64,000 bases of DNA. Source: Vibrio coralliilyticus ATCC BAA-450. Its GTDB lineage: Bacteria; Pseudomonadota; Gammaproteobacteria; Enterobacterales; Vibrionaceae. Of this stretch, positions 9,889-17,765 are shown in pieces; within the stretch, counting starts at the first letter, position 1, and each line of letters begins with the position of its first letter. The notes under the pieces were generated by a model, which ran no database searches, was not told the origin of the DNA, and was given only the letters and a program-made list of their open reading frames with translations. The position numbers were made by a program, and so were the translations under genes. Location: positions 62,001 through 126,000 of the forward strand of contig NZ_ACZN01000017.1 in NCBI RefSeq assembly GCF_000176135.1, given 5' to 3'.

Positions 9889-10219
9889 AGAGAAACCATT
9901 AGAACAACTTAGAAACTAGGACGCATTCTCTCATAAGTGCATTGCTTCATACTAGTTTTAGACACTAAATCAATAATATTGAATAGGTGAGATTTATTGG
10001 CCATGTGTCTGAATATCAAACTCTAACAACGTACATATTGCTTACACCATTAGTGCGCATTATGTAGGTTATGTTAAATAATATACACAAAATAGAAAGC
10101 GCCTGTTTGAGCGCTCTCTTCTGTTATCTGGTAATTCTCAAATTCAACATAATTGGATTTACCATAAAATACCTAATAATCAGTTAGTTTAATCAAAGAT
10201 TATCCAAACTGTTATTAGA
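9889..10219. other. Intergenic region with weak hairpin
   Basis: No gene is supported here. AGCGC and GCGCT at about 10101-10118 could form a short stem followed, on the minus strand, by TTTCTATTTT, a possible weak terminator for yciH. One copy of the TAATCAGTTAGTTTAAT repeat lies at 10177-10193. Confidence 0.4.
10177..10193 (+). repeat. Direct repeat copy 1 (flanks yciH and DUF3319 gene)
   Basis: TAATCAGTTAGTTTAAT matches TAATCAGTTAATTTAAT at 10927-10943 in 16 of 17 positions and in the same orientation. The two copies bracket exactly the yciH/DUF3319 pair. A+T-rich sequence makes chance similarity possible. Confidence 0.45.
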
Positions 10220-10531
10220 TCAGCCACCGGCTAGTTTTACAGTAAGGCCTTTCTTTTCAAGGTGCGCTTTAATTTTGTCTCGAGCGTCACCTTGTATTTC
10301 TATATTGCCATCTTTCACTGAGCCACCACATCCACAAACCTTTTTTAGCTCAGCAGCAAGTAATTTAAGCGGCGCGTCATCAAGATCTAACCCAGAAACA
10401 ATACAAACACCTTTGCCTTTTCGACCTTTAGTTTGGCGTTGGATACGCACGATCCCATCACCTTTAGGTCTCTGGGCTTTTTCTTCTTCAGGTTTAATAC
10501 GACCAACATCTGTGGAATAAACAAGACTCAT
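10220..10531 (-). CDS. yciH: SUI1/eIF1-family translation factor YciH
   Basis: A 103-residue member of the SUI1 family, whose bacterial form YciH influences the fidelity of translation initiation. The SUI1 core is visible: RIQRQTKGRKGKGVCIVSGL followed by KVCGCGGSVKDGNIEIQGD. Length is normal for the family. It lies 6 bases downstream of the DUF3319-type gene, so the two form one transcription unit. The same pairing is present in V. cholerae chromosome II, to my recollection. Confidence 0.92.
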   Translation of the reverse strand: MSLVYSTDVGRIKPEEEKAQRPKGDGIVRIQRQTKGRKGKGVCIVSGLDLDDAPLKLLAAELKKVCGCGGSVKDGNIEIQGDARDKIKAHLEKKGLTVKLAGG

Positions 10532-10537
10532 GAATAA

Positions 10538-10909
10538 CTACTTCTTCTGTTCGGCTTTTTGCTTAGCCAGCAAGTATGCCTCTATATGCTTCTGAATGGC
10601 AAGCTTTCCACCTTTAATTAACTTGCCATTGAAGAAACAATACCAAGTGTTAACTTCACCGGTATCATTTTTAATGGTATAGCCATGAAAGTTTTCTTGT
10701 GATGGAGAACCCTCAGCCTGTTTTTTATTGCCTAAAGAACCAAACTCTTTTGGATCTATAATAGTGGCAGTATCACAAAACCAATCAATGCTCTTTTTTA
10801 CTGCAGGCATACTTCCAGATAAAACATGATTTTTAATCTGAACTTGCCATACGTCGGTAGAACTTCCAGCAGTTTTTAGGGTGAACCCTCGATATGTCGC
10901 AGCAGCCAT
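10538..10909 (-). CDS. DUF3319-like protein
   Basis: A 123-residue protein with two similar halves: TYRGFTLKTAGSSTDVWQVQ at the start and NFHGYTIKNDTGEVNTWYCF in the middle. Each half is followed by a similar stretch (KNHVLSGSMPAVKKSIDWF and FNGKLIKGGKLAIQKHIEAY). It appears to be an internal duplication of about 60 residues. It resembles the Vibrio family I know as DUF3319; no function is known. It is the first gene of the yciH operon and divergent from the recombinase. Confidence 0.7.
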   Translation of the reverse strand: MAAATYRGFTLKTAGSSTDVWQVQIKNHVLSGSMPAVKKSIDWFCDTATIIDPKEFGSLGNKKQAEGSPSQENFHGYTIKNDTGEVNTWYCFFNGKLIKGGKLAIQKHIEAYLLAKQKAEQKK

Positions 10910-10926
10910 AATATTTTTTATTCTAT

Positions 10927-10943
10927 TAATCAGTTAATTTAAT
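10927..10943 (+). repeat. Direct repeat copy 2
   Basis: TAATCAGTTAATTTAAT, the second copy of the 17-base repeat, 66 bases upstream of the recombinase start. See copy 1 at 10177. Confidence 0.45.
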
Positions 10944-11008
10944 AATAATTGTATATTGCCCTTAATCAAGTATCCTGAATAAGGATAATATCGTTATAGT
11001 GCGCTTCG

Positions 11009-11965
11009 ATGAAAAAAAACATTAGAGCAATCACAGATTTAGCTACAAGAAATCGATTCATTAGACAGTTTACTCAATGTGTGACCATAGACACAATGAA
11101 CTCACTGACAGGCAGTCAGTATTCGAATAACTCTTTGTTAGCATTAACAAAAGACTGGAATCTTTTCTCCGAGTATTGCCAGAAGAAATCTGTTAATGCT
11201 CTACCCGCTTCTACCGCTGCCGTGCGCTTGTTTCTTGAAAGGGAATCAAGGCAAAGAAAATATTCCACCTTAAGGCGTTACGTGGTAACAATATCACTTG
11301 TGCATAGAGTGCTAGAAATGAGTGACCCAACCGCACACTCTTCCGTCCAACAATCTCTAGCCGCATTAAGGATTGAAAAGTCTGGTGACGCCCATCCTAC
11401 TGTCCCGTTTGAACGAAAGCATCTTGAAGCGTTGACCCAAAAACTGGATAACAAGCCTTCTTTAAAGGTAGTTCGAGATCTTGCGATTTATCATCTTATG
11501 TTCGAATGTATGCTGAAACGTAGTGAGCTTAAAAAGATGTCACCAGCCGACATCGAGAAAAATAGTGAAGGTTTAACAGTTCACGTCGGTTGCTCTAGCT
11601 ACCCGCTTTCCCAGCATGGCCAAAAGTATTTATTGCGATGGCTAAGCAAACTTCCCGTTCAAAATCCTTACTTATTCAGTGCGATAGATAAGCATGGGAA
11701 TATTGGTGTTGAACCATTGAATGATTCTTCCATTTATAGAATTTTGCGTGCTGCGAGCGACAAACTAAAACTAAACGTTAAGTTTTCTGGTCAATCGTTA
11801 AGAGTTGGCGCAGTAAAAGAATTGTCTCGTAAGGGAGTGAAAGCCATTGATATTCAGCATTATGGTCGATGGCTTAGCCCTGCGATGCCTTATCAGTATT
11901 TGGGAAATAAGGTCACCGCAGAAACTGAAATGATGGTGTTTAAACGCTTTAAGCCGTGGTATTAA
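11009..11965 (+). CDS. Tyrosine recombinase/phage-integrase family protein
   Basis: A 318-residue protein with an N-terminal SAM-like core-binding domain (residues 45-110, NSLLALTKDWNLFSEYC) and a C-terminal catalytic domain. The catalytic motifs are recognisable but altered. The Arg-I motif reads MLKRSELKKM, with Lys170 where the catalytic Arg is expected. The HxxR motif is QSLR (Gln262, Arg265). The H/W position is Trp288 in GRWLSPAM, and the nucleophile is Tyr297. The closest overall flavour is the Cre/large-serine-free phage-type integrases. Its stop overlaps the ddl stop by a few bases in convergent orientation. Activity is uncertain because of the substitutions. Confidence 0.85.
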   Translation: MKKNIRAITDLATRNRFIRQFTQCVTIDTMNSLTGSQYSNNSLLALTKDWNLFSEYCQKKSVNALPASTAAVRLFLERESRQRKYSTLRRYVVTISLVHRVLEMSDPTAHSSVQQSLAALRIEKSGDAHPTVPFERKHLEALTQKLDNKPSLKVVRDLAIYHLMFECMLKRSELKKMSPADIEKNSEGLTVHVGCSSYPLSQHGQKYLLRWLSKLPVQNPYLFSAIDKHGNIGVEPLNDSSIYRILRAASDKLKLNVKFSGQSLRVGAVKELSRKGVKAIDIQHYGRWLSPAMPYQYLGNKVTAETEMMVFKRFKPWY

Positions 11966-12951
11966 AGTGAGCTCTTGACGCAATCAGCAAGAAATTCTGA
12001 GAACTTTAGCCCACTATGCTCAACCATTTTCGGGAACATCGAAATTGGTGTCATTCCTGGGAAGGTGTTCACTTCATTCAAGTACACATTTCCTTCTGGA
12101 GTTAAAAAGAAATCAATTCGAGACAAGTGACGTAGTCTCATTTGTTTGAACACTTTCTCAGAAGCTTGTTGGATAATAAGTCGTTGATCGTCTGTAAGAT
12201 TCGACGCTTCAACATCTGTTGTCGAATGACTATCTGCACTGTATTTCTCTTCGTATGAATAGAACGTGTCTTCTGGAGCTTTAATTTCTCCCGGTGGCGT
12301 CACATGCAATTGGCCTTTATATTCATACGCTGCAACCTCTAACTCGCGGGGCTTTACTGCTTTTTCGACTAAGACTTGATCTGAATATCCAAACGCATCA
12401 TTGATTGCTTTTTGCAGTTGATCTTTTTCTGTCACTTTATAGCAGCCAACAGAAGAACCCTGTCTTGCTGCTTTAACGAATACACTTCCCCACTGCTCGA
12501 ACGCTGCTAAGCTTTGATCATATGCCTGCTTATTATTCTCTGACAAAAAGATATAAGGCGTATTTGGAATGGAAAGTGCGTCGTACCAGAGTTTGGACGT
12601 GATTTTGTTAAAGCTATTCGTACTTGCTTCAGGTCCACAGCCTAAATAAGGAATGCCTGTAAGTTCGAGCATCGATTGGATATCACCAGTTTCCCCCGGA
12701 AAGCCATGAATACATGGAACAACAAAATCCAATTTTGTTGCATTTACTTCAGAGTTCAAGGTTCCAGCGTTTGTATCGAGATAAACCAGTTGCTCACCTT
12801 GATACCAACCTTCAGGTTTCATTTCTACTCGAATCACCTCAAAGTCAGGTGTTAGCTCAAGTTGGGATTGTACGAAATCTGCTGAAACGAGCGACACTTC
12901 ATGCTCAGCGGAACCGCCACCACAAAGTAGTAAAATTGTTGTATTCGCCAT
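11962..12951 (-). CDS. ddl: D-alanine--D-alanine ligase
   Basis: Ddl makes the D-Ala-D-Ala dipeptide of peptidoglycan precursors in the cytoplasm. At 329 residues it has the ATP-grasp fold. Visible features are LLCGGGSAEHEVSLVSA at the N terminus, VFVKAARQGSSVGCYKV in the ATP-binding region, and SRIDFFLTPEGNVYLNEVNT with the Mg-binding NEVNTFPGMTP. It is monocistronic, far from the mur/dcw cluster, as is the chromosome II ddl of V. cholerae. Confidence 0.95.
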   Translation of the reverse strand: MANTTILLLCGGGSAEHEVSLVSADFVQSQLELTPDFEVIRVEMKPEGWYQGEQLVYLDTNAGTLNSEVNATKLDFVVPCIHGFPGETGDIQSMLELTGIPYLGCGPEASTNSFNKITSKLWYDALSIPNTPYIFLSENNKQAYDQSLAAFEQWGSVFVKAARQGSSVGCYKVTEKDQLQKAINDAFGYSDQVLVEKAVKPRELEVAAYEYKGQLHVTPPGEIKAPEDTFYSYEEKYSADSHSTTDVEASNLTDDQRLIIQQASEKVFKQMRLRHLSRIDFFLTPEGNVYLNEVNTFPGMTPISMFPKMVEHSGLKFSEFLADCVKSSL

Positions 12952-13078
12952 TAAGGATCTTTCCGTGAAATAACAGAGGGATTAGTAGAGTTAATCATAA
13001 TAAAAACTCGGCAAGGATTCATCGATTTAACCGAATTATGACCGTTCTGACAGTTTGTTTGATTGATTAATACGCATT

Positions 13079-13104
13079 AAAAAAGGGGCTGATGCCCCTT
13101 TTTA
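13079..13104 (-). terminator. Terminator downstream of the SPOR lipoprotein gene
   Basis: AAAAAGGGGC and GCCCCTTTTT pair around TGAT. The flanking A and T tracts make it usable on both strands; on the minus strand it ends the gene at 13110-13679. Confidence 0.85.
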
Positions 13105-13109
13105 TGAAA

Positions 13110-13679
13110 TTAGTTAAGCTTATTCAGCGTTGGGAACTCGGAGTTCTTAATCGCATCAATACTCTTAACGAAAGGTTTCATGTCTTGTAGCTCGCCTGGC
13201 AGTTTAGAAATGGCTTTCTTCGCATCAGCGCGAGTGGCGTAGTCACCGTAAAGGACTGTGTACCACTTTGTGCCGTTGACGACTTTATAGTTTTCCCACA
13301 CTGGCTCGCCATCACGTGGTAGTTTACGTGCAAACTGGTCCACTTTGGTTTGGCTACCAACCGCAACAACCTGAATCGTGAAACCATAACGTGGGTTCAT
13401 CGCTTTTTGTTTTGCTGTTGGAGGGATAATCGCGACTGCTGGCTTAGCCTTCTTCTGAGGTTGCATAGTAGTCATTTGCTTCTCAGCCATCGGCCTTACA
13501 GTTTTAACCGCTTCTTCCGTGACGCCGTTGGTAACGCCTTGCTCTGAAACAATCGGCTTTTCTACTGCCGCTGTTTTGTAATCCTCACGATAGCTTTCAG
13601 AGGACACGTCAGTTACGTAATCACTCGATACACACGCTGAAAGCACCACTGATAAGCCAACTATTGCGATTTTTTTCAT
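13110..13679 (-). CDS. SPOR-domain lipoprotein
   Basis: A 189-residue protein with lipobox LSAC (MKKIAIVGLSVVLSACVSSDY), a low-complexity linker rich in Val, Thr, Lys and Pro (residues 30-95), and a C-terminal SPOR domain starting YGFTIQVVAVGSQTKVDQFA. SPOR domains bind denuded peptidoglycan, often at septa. It is likely anchored in the outer or inner membrane and in contact with the cell wall. Monocistronic. Confidence 0.88.
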   Translation of the reverse strand: MKKIAIVGLSVVLSACVSSDYVTDVSSESYREDYKTAAVEKPIVSEQGVTNGVTEEAVKTVRPMAEKQMTTMQPQKKAKPAVAIIPPTAKQKAMNPRYGFTIQVVAVGSQTKVDQFARKLPRDGEPVWENYKVVNGTKWYTVLYGDYATRADAKKAISKLPGELQDMKPFVKSIDAIKNSEFPTLNKLN

Positions 13680-13898
13680 GAATTCTTCAAATGCCTTTTG
13701 TAGAAATTACTGTAAATCATGCCGTTAGATAGGATTAGAATCAACCCAACATTCTAATTATATATCAATACACTGTGACACATGGCACAAAGTCGGAGTC
13801 ACGTCAGGTGATCTGATTAAAACAACGCCTATTTAACTCTGAATTCGTTTAAGTGCTTGGTTAATATTAGCTTAAACGCTGAATGTCGGAGTGTAGAA

Positions 13899-16598
13899 AT
13901 GAATAGTCTAAGCCACTTGCTTAAACCAAAGTCAGTCGCTGTTGTTGGAGCTTCGACCAGAACGATGCGAGCAGGCAATATCGTTATGAAGAATCTTCTT
14001 CAAGGCGGATTCGAAGGTGCGATTATGCCCGTCACCCCACGTTATAGTTCAGTGTGTGGCGTTCTTGCTTATAAAGATATCGCGTCTCTTCCAATTACAC
14101 CCGATGTCGCTATTTTATGTACAAACGCGAGCCGGAATTTAGAGCTCTTCAAACAACTCGCGGATAAAAGAGTTAAAACGGTTATCGTGTTATCAGCGGA
14201 TATGCACTTAGCGACCGATGAAGGCATCAGTATTCAAGATGCCTGTCTTACCATCGCTCAGCAGTCAGGTATTCGGATATTGGGTCCAAATAGCCTTGGC
14301 ATTATTCTCCCCTGGCTCAACTTTAACGCGTCTTTCTCACCAGTAACGGCACAGCAAGGAAAGATAGCCTTCATCTCTCAATCGGCAGCTATGTGCACGA
14401 CGATCTTAGATTGGGCGAACGACAAAAACATTGGCTTTTCAGCTTTTATCTCTCTAGGTAACGCTTCCGATATCGACTTCGCGGACTTACTCGATTATCT
14501 AAGCACTGACTCCCACACTGAAGCCATATTGCTCTACGTAGATACGATTAAAGACGCCAGACGATTTATGTCTGCAGCTCGTGCCGCCTCACGAAATCGT
14601 CGAATTCTAGTGTTAAAGGGGGGAAAAACCTCCGCAGGTAGATTGGCCGCTCAAGCACATACCGGCGGTGACGATACGCTCGACATTATCTATGACTCCG
14701 CAATTCGCCGTACAGGCATGCTAAGAGTAAACAATTCCCATGAATTGTTTGCTGCAGTAGAAACACTCACCCACTCAGTTCCGCTTCGGGGTGAACGTTT
14801 AGCGATCATTACTAATGGCGGTGGCCCTGCAATCATGGCAGTTGATACATTGTTAGTCCGCGGTGGCAAATTAGCGGCGCTGCCCGATGACGTCGTGGAC
14901 AAACTGAGCAATGTGCTCCCTTCAAGTTGGAGTTATAACAACCCTATCGATCTGGTAGGTGATGCAGGACATCAGCGCTACATCGACACACTAAACATTT
15001 TAATGGACAGTGACTGTGCAGATGCCATTCTGATCATGCACAGCCCCTCAGCGATTGCACACTCAGAGCAAACGGCCTTAGCGATTGTGGAAGCAATTAA
15101 AGGGCATCCTAGACATAAGCGATTTAATATTCTGACCAACTGGTCAGGTGAACTCACCGCGAGACCTGCTCGTCAGATATTTACTCAAGCTGGCATTCCT
15201 ACCTACCGAACACCGGAAAGTGCTGTCGTCGCGTTCATGCACTTAGTTGAGTACCGGAGAAACCAGAAGCAGTTGATGGAGACTCCAACTACAGCGGAAC
15301 CAGTGCACGTTGGTGAATTAAACGAAGCCAAAAAGTGGATAGATGAAAAGCTACTGGATAAAGATACAGTAGCTTTGGATACTCACCAAATTGGCCACTT
15401 TCTTAAGCATTTTGATTTTAATGTCCTACCGACATGGATAGCTTCTGACGCTAGTGAAGCAGTTCATGTTGCTGAACAAATCGGATACCCCGTTGCTGTT
15501 AAGCTACGTTCCCCTGACATTGCTCATAAGTCAGATGTGCAAGGTGTAATGCTAAATCTACGTAACAGCCAAGAGGTCGCGAGTGCTTCTCAAGCTATAC
15601 TCGATAGGACTAAGCTCTCTTACCCTTCAGCTCATATACACGGCTTGTTAGTACAGGGCATGGCGAAACTTGCCGGCGGCGAAGAAATTCGAATCAAGGT
15701 TAAAACCGATGAAACATTTGGCCCCGTCATTTTGATTGGGCAAGGTGGCTCGGAATGGGATGAGTCGATTGACGCAGCTTCAGCGTTGCCTCCACTTAAC
15801 ATGACGCTCGCACGCTATTTGATCGTTAGGGCCATTAAGAGCGGTAAGATACGCCCGCAGAAACTGCCCGTTCCGATGGATATTCAAGGACTCTCAGAAT
15901 TATTAGTTCGAATTTCCCAGATGGTGGTAGATTGCCCTCAAGTACATGAACTGGATATCCATCCAGTACTTGCGATTGGAGATAGTTTTACGATCCTAGA
16001 CGCAGATTTAGTGCTCAAAGAATACCAAGGTGATGCCCAGAAACGCTTAGCCATTCGTCCTTACCCTGTTGAGTATGAAGAAAAGATAGAATTGAGAGAT
16101 GGCGACACGATCTTAATGCGCCCTATTCTTCCCGAAGATGAGCCTGGTCATGCAGACTTCATCAACAATGTCTCTAAGGAAGATTTATACAAACGATTCT
16201 TTAGCGATGTCGGAGAGTTTAATCATGAGGCTTTGGCGAACCTAACACAAATTGATTACGACCGTGAAATGGCGTTTGTCGCGGTGGCTAATTATGATTC
16301 AGAACCTAAAATCATCGGTGTATCGCGCGCATTGATTAACCCAGAAAATACGGATGCTGAATTCGCAATATTGATTCGCTCGGACTTGAAAGGGAAAGGG
16401 CTGGGTAAAATTTTGATGAACAAAATCATCGCCTATTGCCGACACAAAGGCACGAAGCAAATATCTGGAATGACAATGCCAACCAACAGAGGAATGTTGA
16501 TGCTGGCTCAGAAGCTCGGTTTTAAGCTGGATGTGCAGTTCGAGGATGGCGTTGCTGACATGGTTTTACCATTAAATGAACCGGTGGATCGTGGGTGA
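13899..16598 (+). CDS. pat: Pat/YfiQ-type protein acetyltransferase (acyl-CoA synthetase-like)
   Basis: A 899-residue multidomain protein. A CoA-binding Rossmann domain (LKPKSVAVVGASTRTMRAGN) starts at the N terminus, followed by succinyl-CoA-synthetase-like and ATP-grasp domains (GYPVAVKLRSPDIAHKSDVQ near residue 530). A C-terminal GNAT domain carries RSDLKGKGLGKILMNK near residue 840. This order is that of YfiQ/Pat, which acetylates lysines such as that of acetyl-CoA synthetase. A longer TTG start at 13857 is possible, but the ATG at 13899 has CGGAGTG at suitable spacing and gives the expected N terminus. The 3' end forms a hairpin (16583-16604) without a T tract. Confidence 0.92.
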   Translation: MNSLSHLLKPKSVAVVGASTRTMRAGNIVMKNLLQGGFEGAIMPVTPRYSSVCGVLAYKDIASLPITPDVAILCTNASRNLELFKQLADKRVKTVIVLSADMHLATDEGISIQDACLTIAQQSGIRILGPNSLGIILPWLNFNASFSPVTAQQGKIAFISQSAAMCTTILDWANDKNIGFSAFISLGNASDIDFADLLDYLSTDSHTEAILLYVDTIKDARRFMSAARAASRNRRILVLKGGKTSAGRLAAQAHTGGDDTLDIIYDSAIRRTGMLRVNNSHELFAAVETLTHSVPLRGERLAIITNGGGPAIMAVDTLLVRGGKLAALPDDVVDKLSNVLPSSWSYNNPIDLVGDAGHQRYIDTLNILMDSDCADAILIMHSPSAIAHSEQTALAIVEAIKGHPRHKRFNILTNWSGELTARPARQIFTQAGIPTYRTPESAVVAFMHLVEYRRNQKQLMETPTTAEPVHVGELNEAKKWIDEKLLDKDTVALDTHQIGHFLKHFDFNVLPTWIASDASEAVHVAEQIGYPVAVKLRSPDIAHKSDVQGVMLNLRNSQEVASASQAILDRTKLSYPSAHIHGLLVQGMAKLAGGEEIRIKVKTDETFGPVILIGQGGSEWDESIDAASALPPLNMTLARYLIVRAIKSGKIRPQKLPVPMDIQGLSELLVRISQMVVDCPQVHELDIHPVLAIGDSFTILDADLVLKEYQGDAQKRLAIRPYPVEYEEKIELRDGDTILMRPILPEDEPGHADFINNVSKEDLYKRFFSDVGEFNHEALANLTQIDYDREMAFVAVANYDSEPKIIGVSRALINPENTDAEFAILIRSDLKGKGLGKILMNKIIAYCRHKGTKQISGMTMPTNRGMLMLAQKLGFKLDVQFEDGVADMVLPLNEPVDRG

Positions 16599-16617
16599 TC
16601 CACCAGCTTCAACAGGA

Positions 16618-17508
16618 TCACTCTTTAAGTGGCCAATTCTTTTTTAGGTATTTGATACACCAAGATTTTGCTTCACCCATCTGATTGCGTTTCCAAGCCA
16701 GAATGATATCTATTTCAAATTCTTCAGTATCTGAGATTTGAGCTAACGACCCTTTCTCTATTAATTCTTGGGCAACCGATTTCGGCAATGTTCCGATTCC
16801 CAAACCTGACTGCAGGGCATCAACCTTAGCCGACAAATTTGTTACAGTCAGTCTCGGTTGTCTCTGGAGGATATTTACACTAATTGCTGGCTGCTCTCTC
16901 GCCGTATCGGCAATTGCAATAACTCGATACTTGGCTCTGGCCTCTTCGTCAAACGGCCCATTTCGCTTGTGGACGTAATGGTTCGGTTCCGCAACCCAAA
17001 TCATTTTCATCGAACCAATCGATTCAGCTTTGACATCAAGCGATAACGTTTCCGGTTTTGGGCAAACCAATAGATCTGCCCTACCTTCATCGAGTGATTC
17101 CCAACAACCCGCTAGGATTTCTTCTTGTAGTCGGATCCGTGTTGAGCTGACATTCCCTAGAGCATCAACCATAGGGAAAAAGTTCTGAACAGGCACAATA
17201 CCATCGAAAGCGAGTGTGATATCGAGCTCCCAACCATTAGCGAGAACGCTAGCATCATTAACCAGTTTTTCTGTTGCAGACAAAATGACTCGCCCTCTTT
17301 CAAGAATCAGTTTTCCTGCTTCTGTAAAAGTGGCTTTATGGCCAGAGCGGTCAAAGATCATGATATCGAGATCTTGCTCAAGCTTTTGAATCTGATAGCT
17401 TAATGACGATGGCGCCCGATCGAGCTCATTAGCTGCTGCCGCGAAACTTCCTCTGCGATCTATCGCATCAAGGATATGCATCGCCTCTAGTGTTATTGGA
17501 CTTTGCAA
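16618..17508 (-). CDS. LysR-family regulator divergent from hutA
   Basis: A transcription factor of about 296 residues with an N-terminal helix-turn-helix (ILDAIDRRGSFAAAANELDR, APSSLSYQIQKLEQDL) and a C-terminal effector-binding domain. The TTG at 17508 is chosen because AGGAAG lies just upstream; a further TTG at 17535 has no ribosome binding site. It is transcribed away from the haem receptor gene, as is the LysR gene next to hutA in V. cholerae. A role in hutA control is only an inference. Confidence 0.85.
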   Translation of the reverse strand: MQSPITLEAMHILDAIDRRGSFAAAANELDRAPSSLSYQIQKLEQDLDIMIFDRSGHKATFTEAGKLILERGRVILSATEKLVNDASVLANGWELDITLAFDGIVPVQNFFPMVDALGNVSSTRIRLQEEILAGCWESLDEGRADLLVCPKPETLSLDVKAESIGSMKMIWVAEPNHYVHKRNGPFDEEARAKYRVIAIADTAREQPAISVNILQRQPRLTVTNLSAKVDALQSGLGIGTLPKSVAQELIEKGSLAQISDTEEFEIDIILAWKRNQMGEAKSWCIKYLKKNWPLKE

Positions 17509-17683
17509 TATTATTCTTCCTATTAATACACTCAATGAATAACGTGATTTAAATCACACCATCGACACGTAAGTCGAACCTTTACAATTGTTAACAGAAT
17601 GTTCATCTGTTTGTATTTTAAAGATTTATCTCTAATTGAAACGCAGATCGGTAAAAAAGCCATCAATTACCAATAATGCGAAC

Positions 17684-17702
17684 GATAGTAATTATCATTT
17701 AG
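17684..17702. promoter_or_regulatory. Candidate Fur box upstream of hutA
   Basis: GATAGTAATTATCATTTAG matches 13 of 19 positions of the Fur consensus GATAATGATAATCATTATC. It ends 63 bases before the hutA ATG, in a region suited to iron-dependent repression. The matches cluster in the central part. Confidence 0.65.
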
Positions 17703-17765
17703 ATCCTATAGAGTTCTTTGCGTTCAAACATAAGCCTAATTATGGATTTAAAGGTAATTACAACA

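Noticed and set aside
16583..16604. Hairpin at the end of the pat gene as a terminator
   Set aside because: The stem GGTGGATC/GATCCACC is sound but no T tract follows on either strand, so I do not call it a terminator.
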